Part shown: positions 44,676 through 53,925 of the stretch, in pieces
Position numbering within the stretch: the first letter of the stretch is position 1
Layout: every line of letters starts with the position of its first letter
Assembly (NCBI RefSeq): GCF_016587375.1
Contig: NZ_BNJG01000003.1
Location: 124,001-188,000, forward strand
Reading direction: 5' to 3'
DNA: 64,000 bases
DNA from: Ktedonobacter robiniae
Lineage (GTDB): Bacteria > Chloroflexota > Ktedonobacteria > Ktedonobacterales > Ktedonobacteraceae
Notes under the pieces: model-generated
What the model saw: the letters and a program-made list of their open reading frames with translations, nothing else
Databases searched by the model: none
Told to the model about the DNA's origin: nothing
Translations under genes and position numbers: made by a program

Positions 44676-45611
44676 TTATACTCCTGATTGTCGCTGGGTA
44701 ATACGTAAGAAGCCGAAAGAAAGGACGCAGATAACGAGTGCCAACACAACTGATAGCGCAGCGGCATAGTTGTAGTTGTTGTAGTTAAAGGCGGTATTGT
44801 ATGCATACAAGACAGGAGTGTATGAACTCGAAATGTTGTTGGAGATCGCCGAGAGTACTTGGGGTTCACCGAAGAGTTGGAGTGTCCCGATGATAGAGAA
44901 GATACAAGTCAAAATCAGGGTGGGGACGATCAATGGAATTTTGATATGCCAGGCAACGTGCCATCCCGAGCTACCATCCATGCGAGCCGACTCGTAGATC
45001 TCAGAAGGAATAGCCTGGAGAGCGGCAAAAATGATGAGCATATTGTAGCCCGTATACGTCCAGGTAGCAATATTGGCAATTGACCAGAGAACGGTTCCTG
45101 CACTCAAAAAATCCAGCCTCGGCAAGCCGAGTGCCTGGACCCCTTTGACAATTGGACTGAGAGCTGGGTCATAGAGATAGCCCCACAACAGAGCCGCAAT
45201 GATGCCCGGGATAGCATAGGGCACAAAGAAGGCCAAGCGGAAGAAAGCCTTGAAGCGTGCCGCTGCTGAATCCAGGAACAGTGCCAGGATGAGTGCCAAA
45301 CCCAGCATAACTGGAACCTGCACGATGCCATAGAGCAACACCCGACCCACTGAGGCAGCGAAATTGGGATCGTGCACGACATCGGCAAAATTGGCCAAAC
45401 CACTGAAACTCACTGTAGCAGCACCTAATCCCAGACCACTGCGGTGGGACTGAAACATACTCTGATAGAGTGCATAGATGAGTGGTGCAATAAAAAACAG
45501 GATGAAGAGTAACCCGAAGGGCAAGAGAAACAGATAGGGCGCCAGGGTTCGACGGCGCAAGGCCTGGCGTGGTTGGCGACGTGGACGGGGTGAGGCTACT
45601 TCCAGAGCCAT
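44676..45611 (-). CDS. Carbohydrate ABC transporter permease (MalF/UgpA type)
   Basis: The protein has 311 residues and six helices, beginning with an Arg-rich cytoplasmic tail (RPRRQPRQALRRRTLAPYLF). The EAA loop reads YESARMDGSSGWHVAWHIKI, and the last helix ends FGFLRITQRQ. It pairs with the MalG-type protein to make the membrane channel for the sugar delivered by the lipoprotein encoded upstream. The gap to that lipoprotein gene is about 260 bp and contains a stable hairpin, a usual arrangement that lets the binding protein be made in excess. ATG 45611 has AGGAGAATATT ahead. Confidence 0.92.
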   Translation of the reverse strand: MALEVASPRPRRQPRQALRRRTLAPYLFLLPFGLLFILFFIAPLIYALYQSMFQSHRSGLGLGAATVSFSGLANFADVVHDPNFAASVGRVLLYGIVQVPVMLGLALILALFLDSAAARFKAFFRLAFFVPYAIPGIIAALLWGYLYDPALSPIVKGVQALGLPRLDFLSAGTVLWSIANIATWTYTGYNMLIIFAALQAIPSEIYESARMDGSSGWHVAWHIKIPLIVPTLILTCIFSIIGTLQLFGEPQVLSAISNNISSSYTPVLYAYNTAFNYNNYNYAAALSVVLALVICVLSFGFLRITQRQSGV

Positions 45612-45748
45612 ACAATATTCTCCTCATTCAGATCACATCCATGAAAAGTACGCAGGTTTTTCGCTTGTGAACGCATCAGTGCTCATGATGCGCAGCATCA
45701 GCATTACTTATCATATGATGTAATAACGCTTATGAAGAAGGTAGCTAT

Positions 45749-45787
45749 GCTTGTTGGTTGTAAGATACCGACACACAACCAACAAGC
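45749..45787 (-). terminator. Hairpin between solute-binding protein and permease genes
   Basis: GCTTGTTGGTTGT (45749-45761) and ACAACCAACAAGC (45775-45787) are exact reverse complements. The hairpin lies in the 261-bp gap after the binding-protein gene, where attenuation would raise the ratio of binding protein to permease. This role is inferred from position. Confidence 0.6.
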
Positions 45788-45872
45788 GTCCCAGGGGCCA
45801 TCGACGCGCTTCCAGGCATTGGCACACCGGGAAACGCGTATTTGGCCTGGTAAGACGTAGAGATACGCCTTG

Positions 45873-47201
45873 CTACGAACTGACGCTAAAGCCCTGCTTT
45901 TTCATGTCGTTTATTGTGCTCTGCTGGACGGCATTCAGCCCCTGCCCCAATGTCCCCTGGCCGTTGACCGCGTTGGCAAAATTATCACCAATGTCGCTAT
46001 AGACCTTCTCCATCGTTGGCCCCCACTGGAAACTGACATCCACCTGTGTACTCGCAGTCTTGAAGAGGTCGAAGATCTTCTGGTCCCCAAAGAACGGGCG
46101 AGGACCGCTCAGCAAAGATGAATCTAAGAGCGGCTGATAGGCTGGATAAAGCGCATTACCCTTAATCTGTAACTCCATGCTTCCCTGATTGGTATTGAAC
46201 CATTGAGCAAATTCGGCGGCCTCTTTGGGATGCTGCGTGCTTTTGAATACGACATTGGAGGAACCGCCCCAGTTACCATCAACTTGCTGCCCGGCCTCCC
46301 ACTGTGGGATAGGGGCAACTCTCCAATCCCCAGCGGTTTTGGGAGCATTTTGCTCAATGATACCGGCTCCCCAGGGCGCGGTAATCCAGGTAGCAACTGC
46401 CCCGCTCTGCAAGTCGTGGAACCAGCCATCGGCAAAGTCCGGCTCAGTTTTGATGAGCTTTTTGTTGATCAGATCTTGCCAGTAAGAGGCAACCTGCTGG
46501 GCCTGAGGATTGTTAATGGATACTTTCCAGGACTGGCCATCGATGGTGAACATGCGCGCACCAGCCTGCCACTCCAGCCCGGTAAACCATCCTGGTTGCT
46601 TGGGAGGGAAGTCAGTGATGAAAGTACTGGGGGCGGCGGCATGCAATTTGGCCGCATCTTCAGCGTATTCCGCCCAGGTAGTGGGTACCGGGATATGATA
46701 CTTTGTGAAGAGGTCAGCCCGATAGTACAGAGCCAGAGGACCAGTATCGCCAGGAATACCATAAATAGCGTTGTCAAGAGTATCCTGCTTCCAGGTCCAG
46801 GGTACAAACTTATCCTTCAGTGCTCCAGCTCCATAAGGGGCAAGGTCAACCAGCGCACCCGTCGTCTCAAACGTGGGCATGACCTGGAACTCGACCTGAG
46901 CAACATCGGGCTCGTTATTCGCTTTTATGCCTGTAAATAGCTTATCGTATTCAACCGGGCCTGAACCCACATTGCTGAATTTGACATGAATATTGGGATG
47001 AGTCTGGTTCCAGAGAGCAACCGCCTTATCCGCTCCAGTGATCCATGACCAGAACGTTAAATTCACCGGGCCGGTGGAGGTATCGCTTGAATTGCTGCCG
47101 CCACAGGCAGCGAGAGGTCCTATGAGCGCGAGTATGATGCCCAATATGGCGAACTGTGACGCCAGCTGGCGCATCCGAGGGGAAGAGGAGAAAAACTGCA
47201 T
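45873..47201 (-). CDS. Sugar ABC transporter substrate-binding lipoprotein (SBP family 1)
   Basis: A 442-residue lipoprotein. The N-terminal signal ends in the lipobox LAACGG (Cys at about 33), so the protein is anchored outside the membrane. The binding domain shows NLTFWSWITGADKAVALWNQ, the hinge and sugar-site aromatics typical of cluster B proteins, EPDVAQVEFQVMPTFETTGA, DTGPLALYYRADLF, KQPGWFTGLEWQAG and the conserved WGGSSNVVFKSTQHPKEAAE segment. It delivers an oligosaccharide to the two permeases just downstream. GGAGGCATTGGACA precedes ATG 47201. Ligand not predictable; chitin- or glucan-derived oligosaccharides fit the secreted enzymes next to it. Confidence 0.93.
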   Translation of the reverse strand: MQFFSSSPRMRQLASQFAILGIILALIGPLAACGGSNSSDTSTGPVNLTFWSWITGADKAVALWNQTHPNIHVKFSNVGSGPVEYDKLFTGIKANNEPDVAQVEFQVMPTFETTGALVDLAPYGAGALKDKFVPWTWKQDTLDNAIYGIPGDTGPLALYYRADLFTKYHIPVPTTWAEYAEDAAKLHAAAPSTFITDFPPKQPGWFTGLEWQAGARMFTIDGQSWKVSINNPQAQQVASYWQDLINKKLIKTEPDFADGWFHDLQSGAVATWITAPWGAGIIEQNAPKTAGDWRVAPIPQWEAGQQVDGNWGGSSNVVFKSTQHPKEAAEFAQWFNTNQGSMELQIKGNALYPAYQPLLDSSLLSGPRPFFGDQKIFDLFKTASTQVDVSFQWGPTMEKVYSDIGDNFANAVNGQGTLGQGLNAVQQSTINDMKKQGFSVSS

Positions 47202-47413
47202 TGTCCAATGCCTCCTACATTCAAATAAGAAAACAACAGCGTAATCTATGAAAAATACCCCACGATATCTGCTCCTTCGTTTCTGTCTCTAAGCTTGAAG
47301 TCACCTCCAGGGTAGTACACCAATAAAACTAGACATACGGACATAAGGGCCTACATTCATTGGGATATCTACGCTGGAGAGGCAATAAGCCCATTCAAGC
47401 GTAGAGCACTGAT

Positions 47414-47441
47414 CTCAAATGAGGATCTGGCCTCATTTGAG
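47414..47441 (-). terminator. Hairpin at the stop codon of the ROK gene
   Basis: CTCAAATGAGG (47414-47424) pairs exactly with CCTCATTTGAG (47431-47441); the ROK stop codon lies in the far arm. Likely transcript end of the ROK gene, separating it from the downstream transport genes. Confidence 0.5.
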
Positions 47442-48659
47442 GGAAGATGAATTGTGCCTTCCTGCAACTGCAAGAAACTGCTCCAGGGTAAACGCTGCGG
47501 CTCCCATCACAACAGCATCCTGGCCCAGGTGGCTGAGTTCGATCCTGGTGGCTGAGAACAGCCGTTTGAGAGCATAACGCGCGACAAACCGGTGCAGTTC
47601 TGGGAGAATATACTCGCCAATTTCCAACCCAACCCACCCACCCAGGACAATGACTTGTGGGTTGAAAAGGTTAATGAGATTTGCGATACCAGCACCAAGA
47701 TAGTGCGCGGTGTCTTTGAGTACGCCAATTGCCGCGGGATCTCCGTTACGTGCCGCCTCAACGATAGCGGCAATAATGCGCTCCTGATCGTTACTCTGAA
47801 GAAGTGAACTCTGCGGTGCTACTTCTCTCAATCGTCCAATAATGCCCGGAGCGCCGGCATAGGCTTCAAGGCACCCATAGCCACCACAGCGACACAAGCG
47901 TCCATTCAGCTCGATGGTCGTGTGCCCCCATTCTCCCGCATTATTGCTGACACCGCGATACAAGGAATCATCAGCGATAATGCCAGCCCCTATCCCTGTT
48001 CCTACCAGTAAAACAGCTAAATGCTTAGACCATTGACCGGCCCCAAATAAACTCTCTGCATGTGCCATAGCTTTCGCAGCATTATCAAGATAGATGGGCA
48101 TAGGGAAATATGTTTCGAGAAGTGAGACAAGTGGCACACTCTGCCATCCCCAACTAGGTACATAGGCCGCTATCTGCTCATCCCGTTCGACCAGGCCACC
48201 CACACCAATCCCGACACCAAGCACTTTCGCCAGTGTGATTCCAACTTCGGCCAATACAGCTTCTGCTCCCTGGCAAATAAATTGTACCGCCTGCTCTGGT
48301 CGATTCTCATCGAGAACTTGTGGATATGTTATGGAACTTAGCTTGTGCAATGCCAAATCAAAGAGCTGAATCCTGATGAATGTCTCACCGATGTCGACAC
48401 CGATAAAATATCCATAATGTGGGTTAATGGTCAGAATGGAACGAGGTCGTCCTCCTTGTGATGCCTCTATACCAGACTCGATAACGATCCCTTCCTCAAG
48501 CAATTCGACAACCACATTGGTGATCGTCGCTGAGCTCAGACCAGAATATTGACTCAGTTTCTGGCGACTCATCGACTTACCTAGATAGATTTGCCGAAGG
48601 ATCGTAGAGCGGCTGATCTGTCGCACATCTGGTACAACTGGATTGCGTGTCCGCTTCAT
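47433..48659 (-). CDS. ROK family transcriptional regulator
   Basis: The protein has about 408 residues. ATG 48659 (GGAGAGATCA ahead) is preferred to the longer frame. The N-terminal winged HTH reads STILRQIYLGKSMSRQKLSQ, YSGLSSATITNVVVELLEEG. The sugar-kinase-like ROK domain has GVDIGETFIRIQLFDLALHK, the glycine-rich VGTGIGAGIIADDSLYRGVS, the E-x-G-H site NAGEWGHTTIELNG and the zinc motif CRCGGYGCLEAYAG. Related NagC/Mlc/XylR proteins repress sugar uptake genes until a sugar binds. It is immediately upstream of, and on the same strand as, the sugar transporter and the two secreted polysaccharide-related genes, so it probably controls them. Confidence 0.92.
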   Translation of the reverse strand: MKRTRNPVVPDVRQISRSTILRQIYLGKSMSRQKLSQYSGLSSATITNVVVELLEEGIVIESGIEASQGGRPRSILTINPHYGYFIGVDIGETFIRIQLFDLALHKLSSITYPQVLDENRPEQAVQFICQGAEAVLAEVGITLAKVLGVGIGVGGLVERDEQIAAYVPSWGWQSVPLVSLLETYFPMPIYLDNAAKAMAHAESLFGAGQWSKHLAVLLVGTGIGAGIIADDSLYRGVSNNAGEWGHTTIELNGRLCRCGGYGCLEAYAGAPGIIGRLREVAPQSSLLQSNDQERIIAAIVEAARNGDPAAIGVLKDTAHYLGAGIANLINLFNPQVIVLGGWVGLEIGEYILPELHRFVARYALKRLFSATRIELSHLGQDAVVMGAAAFTLEQFLAVAGRHNSSSLK

Positions 48660-48789
48660 TGATCTCTCCGCAAATAACAAGATATCTTCATTGTTTCATG
48701 CCGCTAACCAGCGCAATCCGGGGATGAAAACTACCTCCTTTGAAGCCAATCCTTATTTCATCCTTTTGCTTATTCATGAGGTATTTTTA

Positions 48790-48812
48790 CTTATTTTAAT
48801 CAATAAAATAAG
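48790..48812. promoter_or_regulatory. Mlc/NagC-like palindrome upstream of the ROK gene
   Basis: CTTATTTTA (48790-48798) and TAAAATAAG (48804-48812) form a perfect palindrome around ATCAA, about 130 bases upstream of the ROK start. Mlc and NagC boxes have the form TTATTTT and AAAATAA separated by a short spacer, so this is a likely self-binding site. No second clear copy was found in front of the sugar-binding protein gene. Confidence 0.5.
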
Positions 48813-48943
48813 GGTTGTCAAGGGAGCAGATTCTAGGTGTCAAGGTTTTGGGGTCGGTACATATCAAATGGCGAGGATTTGCGTCAAAATCCTCGCCCGA
48901 TGGCTCCTCTATTTCTCACGAGAGGATAGGTGCGGCAGCTCAA

Positions 48944-49765
48944 CTATTCCTGTGCTTGCGTTCCGCCAAGAAAAGGAGAAAGAACCGGGAGCAGCAGATC
49001 AGGTCGGAAGATAATGTTATAATGGGTGGCGCCGGGCAAGATGGCGAGTTGTGATGGAATGAGGTTTTCACCATTCCAACCAGCATCCCTCAAGCCACCG
49101 CCGAGGAGATTGAAAAACTCGACCGCATGCGAAGGAGGAAGCCCATCGGAGTCGCCGGCGATAATCAGGGTGTTTTTTTTCAGAGCAGCGACCTGCTCCC
49201 TCCAATCATAGTCCTGGCTCATACCTTCCCTCATGGTGGCAACAAAACGAGAAAAATCTTCTGGCTTCGGAGCCACACGCATATAGGCCTCATGCATGGG
49301 AGTACCGAGGAAGAACTCAGGGGACGTAGATGCCATGCCGGCTTGCATCTCGGGGTGCCAGCCAGTTCGTTTGAAAGGCGTGGAGATCACCACGAGTTTG
49401 TCGATCTGTTCTGGATGACGAATGGCGGCCTGCAGAGCCACAGCGCCTCCAAAAGAGTAGCCGAGGAGATCGGCTGTTTCCAAACCAAGGTGCTCTATCA
49501 GGCCAGCGATGTCATCAGCCAGATGCTCAAAGTCAAAGGGGCGATCAGTGAGAGCGGTGCGTCCGTGCCCGTAAAGATCGACCCCAATGATCTGGTGGTT
49601 CTGAGCGAGAGTGGGAGAAAGAGCGGCGAACATGTCAAAGGTTCCAAAGCCACCGTGTAGCATGATTAACGGCTCGCCAGTGCCATGAAGCTCATAGTAA
49701 AGATTGATACCGTTGATAGGAGCGTATTTTCCTGCCGGATGGTTCGTATTGGATGTCGTTGTCAT
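48944..49765 (-). CDS. Alpha/beta hydrolase
   Basis: A 273-residue hydrolase from ATG 49765 (GAGGAGTTTTTGCTC ahead). It has the oxyanion-hole HGGFGTFDMF, the nucleophile elbow LGYSFGGAVALQAA with the catalytic Ser, the acid in LIIAGDSDGLPPSHAVEF and the His in LPGATHYNIIF. The family acts on esters, lactones or peroxides; the substrate is unknown. A YDWREQVAALKKNTLIIAGD lid segment is typical of the epoxide-hydrolase/haloperoxidase-like group. It stands alone, convergent with nothing obvious and about 180 bases beyond the ROK promoter. Confidence 0.9.
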   Translation of the reverse strand: MTTTSNTNHPAGKYAPINGINLYYELHGTGEPLIMLHGGFGTFDMFAALSPTLAQNHQIIGVDLYGHGRTALTDRPFDFEHLADDIAGLIEHLGLETADLLGYSFGGAVALQAAIRHPEQIDKLVVISTPFKRTGWHPEMQAGMASTSPEFFLGTPMHEAYMRVAPKPEDFSRFVATMREGMSQDYDWREQVAALKKNTLIIAGDSDGLPPSHAVEFFNLLGGGLRDAGWNGENLIPSQLAILPGATHYNIIFRPDLLLPVLSPFLGGTQAQE

Positions 49766-49888
49766 GAGCAAAAACTCCTCGATCCTTGTGGAATGACAGG
49801 CATGCTTACAAGATGCCACGCACCTATTCTACCGCCTTGGAAAGAAGAATACTTCTTCGATCTTGCCCTTCTTGCACATACATACTAG

Positions 49889-49954
49889 ACGCGCCTTGCG
49901 CCATCAGGCGTCTCTCTCGGAGGGCAAGAGCCTGCTTGGCAATGCAAGGCGCGT
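49889..49954. repeat. 11-bp inverted repeat in an intergenic gap
   Basis: ACGCGCCTTGC (49889-49899) and GCAAGGCGCGT (49944-49954) are exact reverse complements 44 bases apart. The 397-bp gap between the hydrolase and the response regulator has no other feature. Confidence 0.35.
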
Positions 49955-50162
49955 GTCCTTCCTGTGTGGCAAAATGAGTAAGATGGAAGAAGGTTTTTCG
50001 GGTCCATATGGTATGCTCTCTCAAGAGGCACTGCTCGACGCGCTCTGTGACCCGATGACCAGAGCCACATGTGACAAACACGCCCATCGAAATAGACCTT
50101 CATTTGCTGTTCACAGCCTCACAGGCAAGATTCGTTGCCTATGACTAAAAACTGCGATTATC

Positions 50163-50558
50163 TTATTCCAGAATATTATTGATGAGGCACAAGAATGTAT
50201 CCAGTTCAAAAGGTTTCTTCAAACGAAGCAGCTTTTCATGCTGAATGGTCCTTGTCATCACTTGCGGCATGGCACTCATCAGGATAATAGGGATATTTAT
50301 GAACTCTTCTCTCGCACGAAGCAGATCATGCAATGTAAAGCCGTCCATATCGGGAAGGCAATAATCACAGACAATCAAGCTTGGTCGCAGATAGTGAAGC
50401 AGGTCTAATGCTTGTGCCCCCGTCACCGCAAGCATCGCTTGATATGATGTCTCCTCTCGAACGGCTTCGACGAGAAACGCTCCAATGTATGTATCATCTT
50501 CCACTACGAGCACGGCTTTTGCAGCAGAGTGGATTGCTTTTTCTCTTGGCTGAAGCAT
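50163..50558 (-). CDS. Single-domain response regulator
   Basis: The 131 residues form one receiver domain: AVLVVEDDTYIGAFLVEAVR (acidic pair), the phosphoacceptor Asp in LIVCDYCLPDMDGFTLHDLL, the Thr/Ser switch in PIILMSAMP and the Lys in LRLKKPFELDTFL. There is no output domain. It should be phosphorylated by a histidine kinase and act through protein contact, as in Spo0F- or DivK-like relays. The hybrid sensor kinase gene at 51.85 kb on the other strand is the nearest kinase candidate. GGATGATACG precedes the start. Confidence 0.9.
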   Translation of the reverse strand: MLQPREKAIHSAAKAVLVVEDDTYIGAFLVEAVREETSYQAMLAVTGAQALDLLHYLRPSLIVCDYCLPDMDGFTLHDLLRAREEFINIPIILMSAMPQVMTRTIQHEKLLRLKKPFELDTFLCLINNILE

Positions 50559-50720
50559 CGTATCATCCTTTTTCGGCAGTGAACGAAGAACACTACTATT
50601 GATACGTGAGATGTTCGTATCTCGCCTCAGGAACGACGTTCAATACCTCAAATCCCTTTGAAACTGCGACGGCGTTGAAGTATACCGAAAGGTTGATCCT
50701 TTGTGCGTGGCTCTCTGTAG

Positions 50721-51470
50721 CTACTGCACACTGCTGTAAGAGATAGATTGGTAGGAGAGTTCATAAAGTTTTTCTCTCCCTGCAGAAAAGACATTTAAGT
50801 CAACAGGCTCCGATATTCCGGGGACATGCCCCCGATCACAATACTGCCAGAATGTCCAATTGGTGACATTGCTCCATTGGATCGGGAAAAGTGCTTCACC
50901 GATCCAGATGACATAATCCTCAAAATGCCCTTTGATATATTCTGCGTATCGGTTGAGATCCGTGTAAATAATGGGCTTCATACCATAGTGGTGTTCCAGC
51001 CGCTTAAGAAACACATTGACTTCGCGTAGCATCGCCTGGCGATCCTTACCGGATACTTCCAGATCCAACACGGGTGGCAGCATCCCTGCCTCTTTGGGAA
51101 CCATATTGATGTAATTATCTGCCTGTTCAGCACCGCTCAAGGATGCTGTATAGAAATGATACGCACCTCGAAGCAGCCCCTGCTCTTTTGCCCCGCGCCA
51201 GTTCGCCTGAAAATAGGCGTCCTGATACGTTTTGCCCTCGGTCGCCTTAATGAATACAAACGTGTACCTCCCTGTTTGGGCAACGCGTTTCCAATCAATC
51301 TGCTTCTGATAGCTCGACACATCAAGGCCTTGCACCTTGTTATTCGACACAAACCAGGAGTTCGGCCAGATGATCCCCGTATATAATAAAATTGCCACTG
51401 CCAACAGGCAAAGCAGGACAAGCACAACTCGCCATACTCTTCTTCTCAGAAATTCCCGTGCCTTGTTCAA
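50721..51470 (-). CDS. Membrane-anchored GH25 lysozyme
   Basis: About 249 residues starting with TTG at 51470, which has the best ribosome site (GGAGGTGA, 5 bases). A basic N-terminal segment and one membrane helix (VVLVLLCLLAVAILLYTGII) anchor it outside. The GH25 domain begins VQGLDVSSYQKQIDWKRVAQ, with the catalytic Asp, then FVFIKATEGKTYQDAYFQAN, the second catalytic pair PPVLDLEV and WIGEALFPIQWSNVTNWTFW, QYCDRGHVPG. GH25 enzymes cleave the beta-1,4 bond of peptidoglycan. A role in wall turnover or sporulation is likely. It is not clearly in an operon. Confidence 0.92.
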   Translation of the reverse strand: MNKAREFLRRRVWRVVLVLLCLLAVAILLYTGIIWPNSWFVSNNKVQGLDVSSYQKQIDWKRVAQTGRYTFVFIKATEGKTYQDAYFQANWRGAKEQGLLRGAYHFYTASLSGAEQADNYINMVPKEAGMLPPVLDLEVSGKDRQAMLREVNVFLKRLEHHYGMKPIIYTDLNRYAEYIKGHFEDYVIWIGEALFPIQWSNVTNWTFWQYCDRGHVPGISEPVDLNVFSAGREKLYELSYQSISYSSVQ

Positions 51471-51853
51471 GGATGTCACCTCCGATAGGATGTATCTATA
51501 GAGATGATAACACACCAATCGTCTTGATCTGCCGCCTGAGTCCACCGGGGCATAAAAAAAGCATACAAATGCACATTATCACAATGGATTGATCTTTCTG
51601 TACACCGCTGTAGGCATCCTGAGCAGCAGACAGTCGCTCAAAATTTGCTTCTATCCAGGGATGGCTCAAGATGCTGGCAAATGGCTCCCTTCCTGGAACT
51701 AACTTCCAAACATTTCCCTTTCTCAGAGTGCTACTTCAATCATTCTTTCATAGGGGTTTGGATCGAGTTGCTTAACCTCAGAAGTGAGGTGATATTGTAT
51801 CCTTCTATGCGAAGCATACAATAGTAGTATCAAGACACTCTTTTCCCTTGCTC

Positions 51854-53782
51854 ATGAAACATCTGGTTGTTCCCGAGAGGAGGATTGAAGTGGGTAAGAG
51901 TCCTCGACCTGTCACTCGCCATCAAGCACATAGAGGGAAACGATATCAACGCGCGATGCCTGCAAGAAAGCGAGAGCTCCACGCCTCCCCATTGGAAAAA
52001 GCCATCGCACATAGCTATGCTTTGACATTGCCTGAGATGAAAGCTATTTTGGACGTTCTCCCCGATAGCATCATTGTCTGTGATTGGGAAGGAAAGATCC
52101 TTCAGATCAATGCCGCGGCCTCTCAACTCTTTGAACTGGCTCCTGACTTTCCTTACCGGGGAATCTCCTATCGGCAGTTTCTCGAACCCTATGAGCTGTC
52201 TGACGAACAGCAACGCTTCTCCTCTATCGAGCAATGGCCCATCAACCTTGCCCTTGCTGGAAAAGTGATGTCTCATTCGCCAGAAAACACGCTCGCCCTC
52301 CATCTGCCTTCCGGGCGCAAGATCTATGTGTATGTCTGGTGCTTTCCCCTGCTGGATACCCACAAGCACACTACTAAATTCGCGTATATCTTCCGTAATA
52401 TCACCTTCCGTTATCAGAAAGCCTTGCACCTTCAACGCGTTCAGCAGGCAGTGTTGGCCCTGACCCAAACCATTGTGCAAGTTCCCACGAATGTGGATTT
52501 TACCTTGCCGAGAGCAACACCGCTCCTGTCACCTCGGCTGCTTCTGGTCGCCCAACAGTTGGTGAACGTGATCCATGAGGTTCTGGATTGTCGCCGGGCC
52601 GCTCTTTGGGCGCTGGGATCAACAGGGCATCTGCATTTTGTGGCAGGAAGCGGTTTTACTGCTGAGCAAGAACACCGTCGCCGGCGCGACAGTGGGCGCT
52701 TCTCGGCCACAGAATTGGTCGGGGAGGCGGTGATGGACCGCCTTCAGTCCAACGAGGTAATTATCCCAGCTAACCTTGTGCATTTACCATCTGAATATGC
52801 GAGAGAAGTTAGCGCTGAGGAGAGCTTCCTGGTGGTCCCCTTGTTTCTGGAGCAGCGGCTGGCTGGAGGGCTAATCATTACCAAGACGGGTTTGGAGAGC
52901 GAATACCTACCAGAGGAAATCGAACTGGTGAAAGCGGTCGCAGCGCAGGTCGTGTTGGTCATTGAATGCGTCCTTTGCTTCCATGAACAAGCTGAGACGA
53001 AAATGAAAGCACATATGTTACAGGAAATGAATCGCCTCACCACGGATTTTCTGACCCTGGCCAGTCATGAGCTGCGCACGCCGCTGACAGGGATCTTCGG
53101 CAACCTGCAATTAGCCCAGCGCAGGTTAAAGACGTTGCAGTGCCAGATTGCCGAACAGTCTGAGAGGGTGGGGACACACGTTGCGCATGTCCAGCAGCCC
53201 TTACTGTTGGCCTCGCAAAGTGCCGAAATTCAGCAACGTATGATCAACGATCTCATTGATGATGCACATCTGCAAAGCAACACGCTCAGCTTGTGCATGA
53301 AGCACTGTGATCTGCTCACGGTAATCCAAGAGGTGGTGACCAGACAGCAACAGTCCAATCCTAAGCGAGCCATCATGCCGGAGTTCCTGCCGACGGAACA
53401 CGCGGTCCCCATACTCGCTGATGTTGAACGGATCCGCCAGGTTCTCACTACCTACCTGACGAATGCCCTTCGCTCTGCGCCTGCAGGGCATCCTATTAGC
53501 GTGCAGGTGACCGTCGAAGACACAACTGCGCGCGTTTCGGTGCATAACGAAGGGCCAGGGATCTCCTTGGAAGAGCAAGCGCATATCTGGGAACGTTTCT
53601 ATCGAGCCAAAGGCAGCGCCGTCCAGCATGAGTTGGATCTGAGCTTAGGACTAGGCTTGTATCTTTGTCGGGCCTTCATTGAGCTTCACCATGGCAACGT
53701 TGGAGTGCAAAGTGCCCCCGGGCAGGGGGCAACCTTCTGGTTCACCCTACCAATTGCAAGTCCCACAGAAGGCGAACATTAG
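51854..53782 (+). CDS. Sensor histidine kinase with PAS and GAF domains
   Basis: About 642 residues, start uncertain (ATG 51854, or 51956). A PAS domain at about residues 60-180 begins MKAILDVLPDSIIVCDWEGK, a GAF-like domain follows at about 210-370, and the kinase core starts with the H-box LASHELRTPLTGIFGNLQLA, phosphoacceptor His about 406. The ATPase has YLTNALRSAPAG (an N-box in which the usual N-A-x-K/H is altered), NEGPGISLEEQAHIWERFYR and LGLGLYLCRAFIELHHGNVG. No transmembrane segment is seen, so it senses a cytoplasmic signal. The lone response regulator at 50163 may be the partner. Confidence 0.9.
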   Translation: MKHLVVPERRIEVGKSPRPVTRHQAHRGKRYQRAMPARKRELHASPLEKAIAHSYALTLPEMKAILDVLPDSIIVCDWEGKILQINAAASQLFELAPDFPYRGISYRQFLEPYELSDEQQRFSSIEQWPINLALAGKVMSHSPENTLALHLPSGRKIYVYVWCFPLLDTHKHTTKFAYIFRNITFRYQKALHLQRVQQAVLALTQTIVQVPTNVDFTLPRATPLLSPRLLLVAQQLVNVIHEVLDCRRAALWALGSTGHLHFVAGSGFTAEQEHRRRRDSGRFSATELVGEAVMDRLQSNEVIIPANLVHLPSEYAREVSAEESFLVVPLFLEQRLAGGLIITKTGLESEYLPEEIELVKAVAAQVVLVIECVLCFHEQAETKMKAHMLQEMNRLTTDFLTLASHELRTPLTGIFGNLQLAQRRLKTLQCQIAEQSERVGTHVAHVQQPLLLASQSAEIQQRMINDLIDDAHLQSNTLSLCMKHCDLLTVIQEVVTRQQQSNPKRAIMPEFLPTEHAVPILADVERIRQVLTTYLTNALRSAPAGHPISVQVTVEDTTARVSVHNEGPGISLEEQAHIWERFYRAKGSAVQHELDLSLGLGLYLCRAFIELHHGNVGVQSAPGQGATFWFTLPIASPTEGEH

Positions 53783-53925
53783 ACGTCACCGCCTGATATG
53801 AGAGCACCGCAGATATGAGAAGTACATCGCAATCTTCGCGGGATAATGTACTTTATAGTCCTGGTGTGCTATTCTAAAAAAACTATGCAAAAGAATTTTT
53901 TCTGCAGCCAGGGGAAACAATAAGT

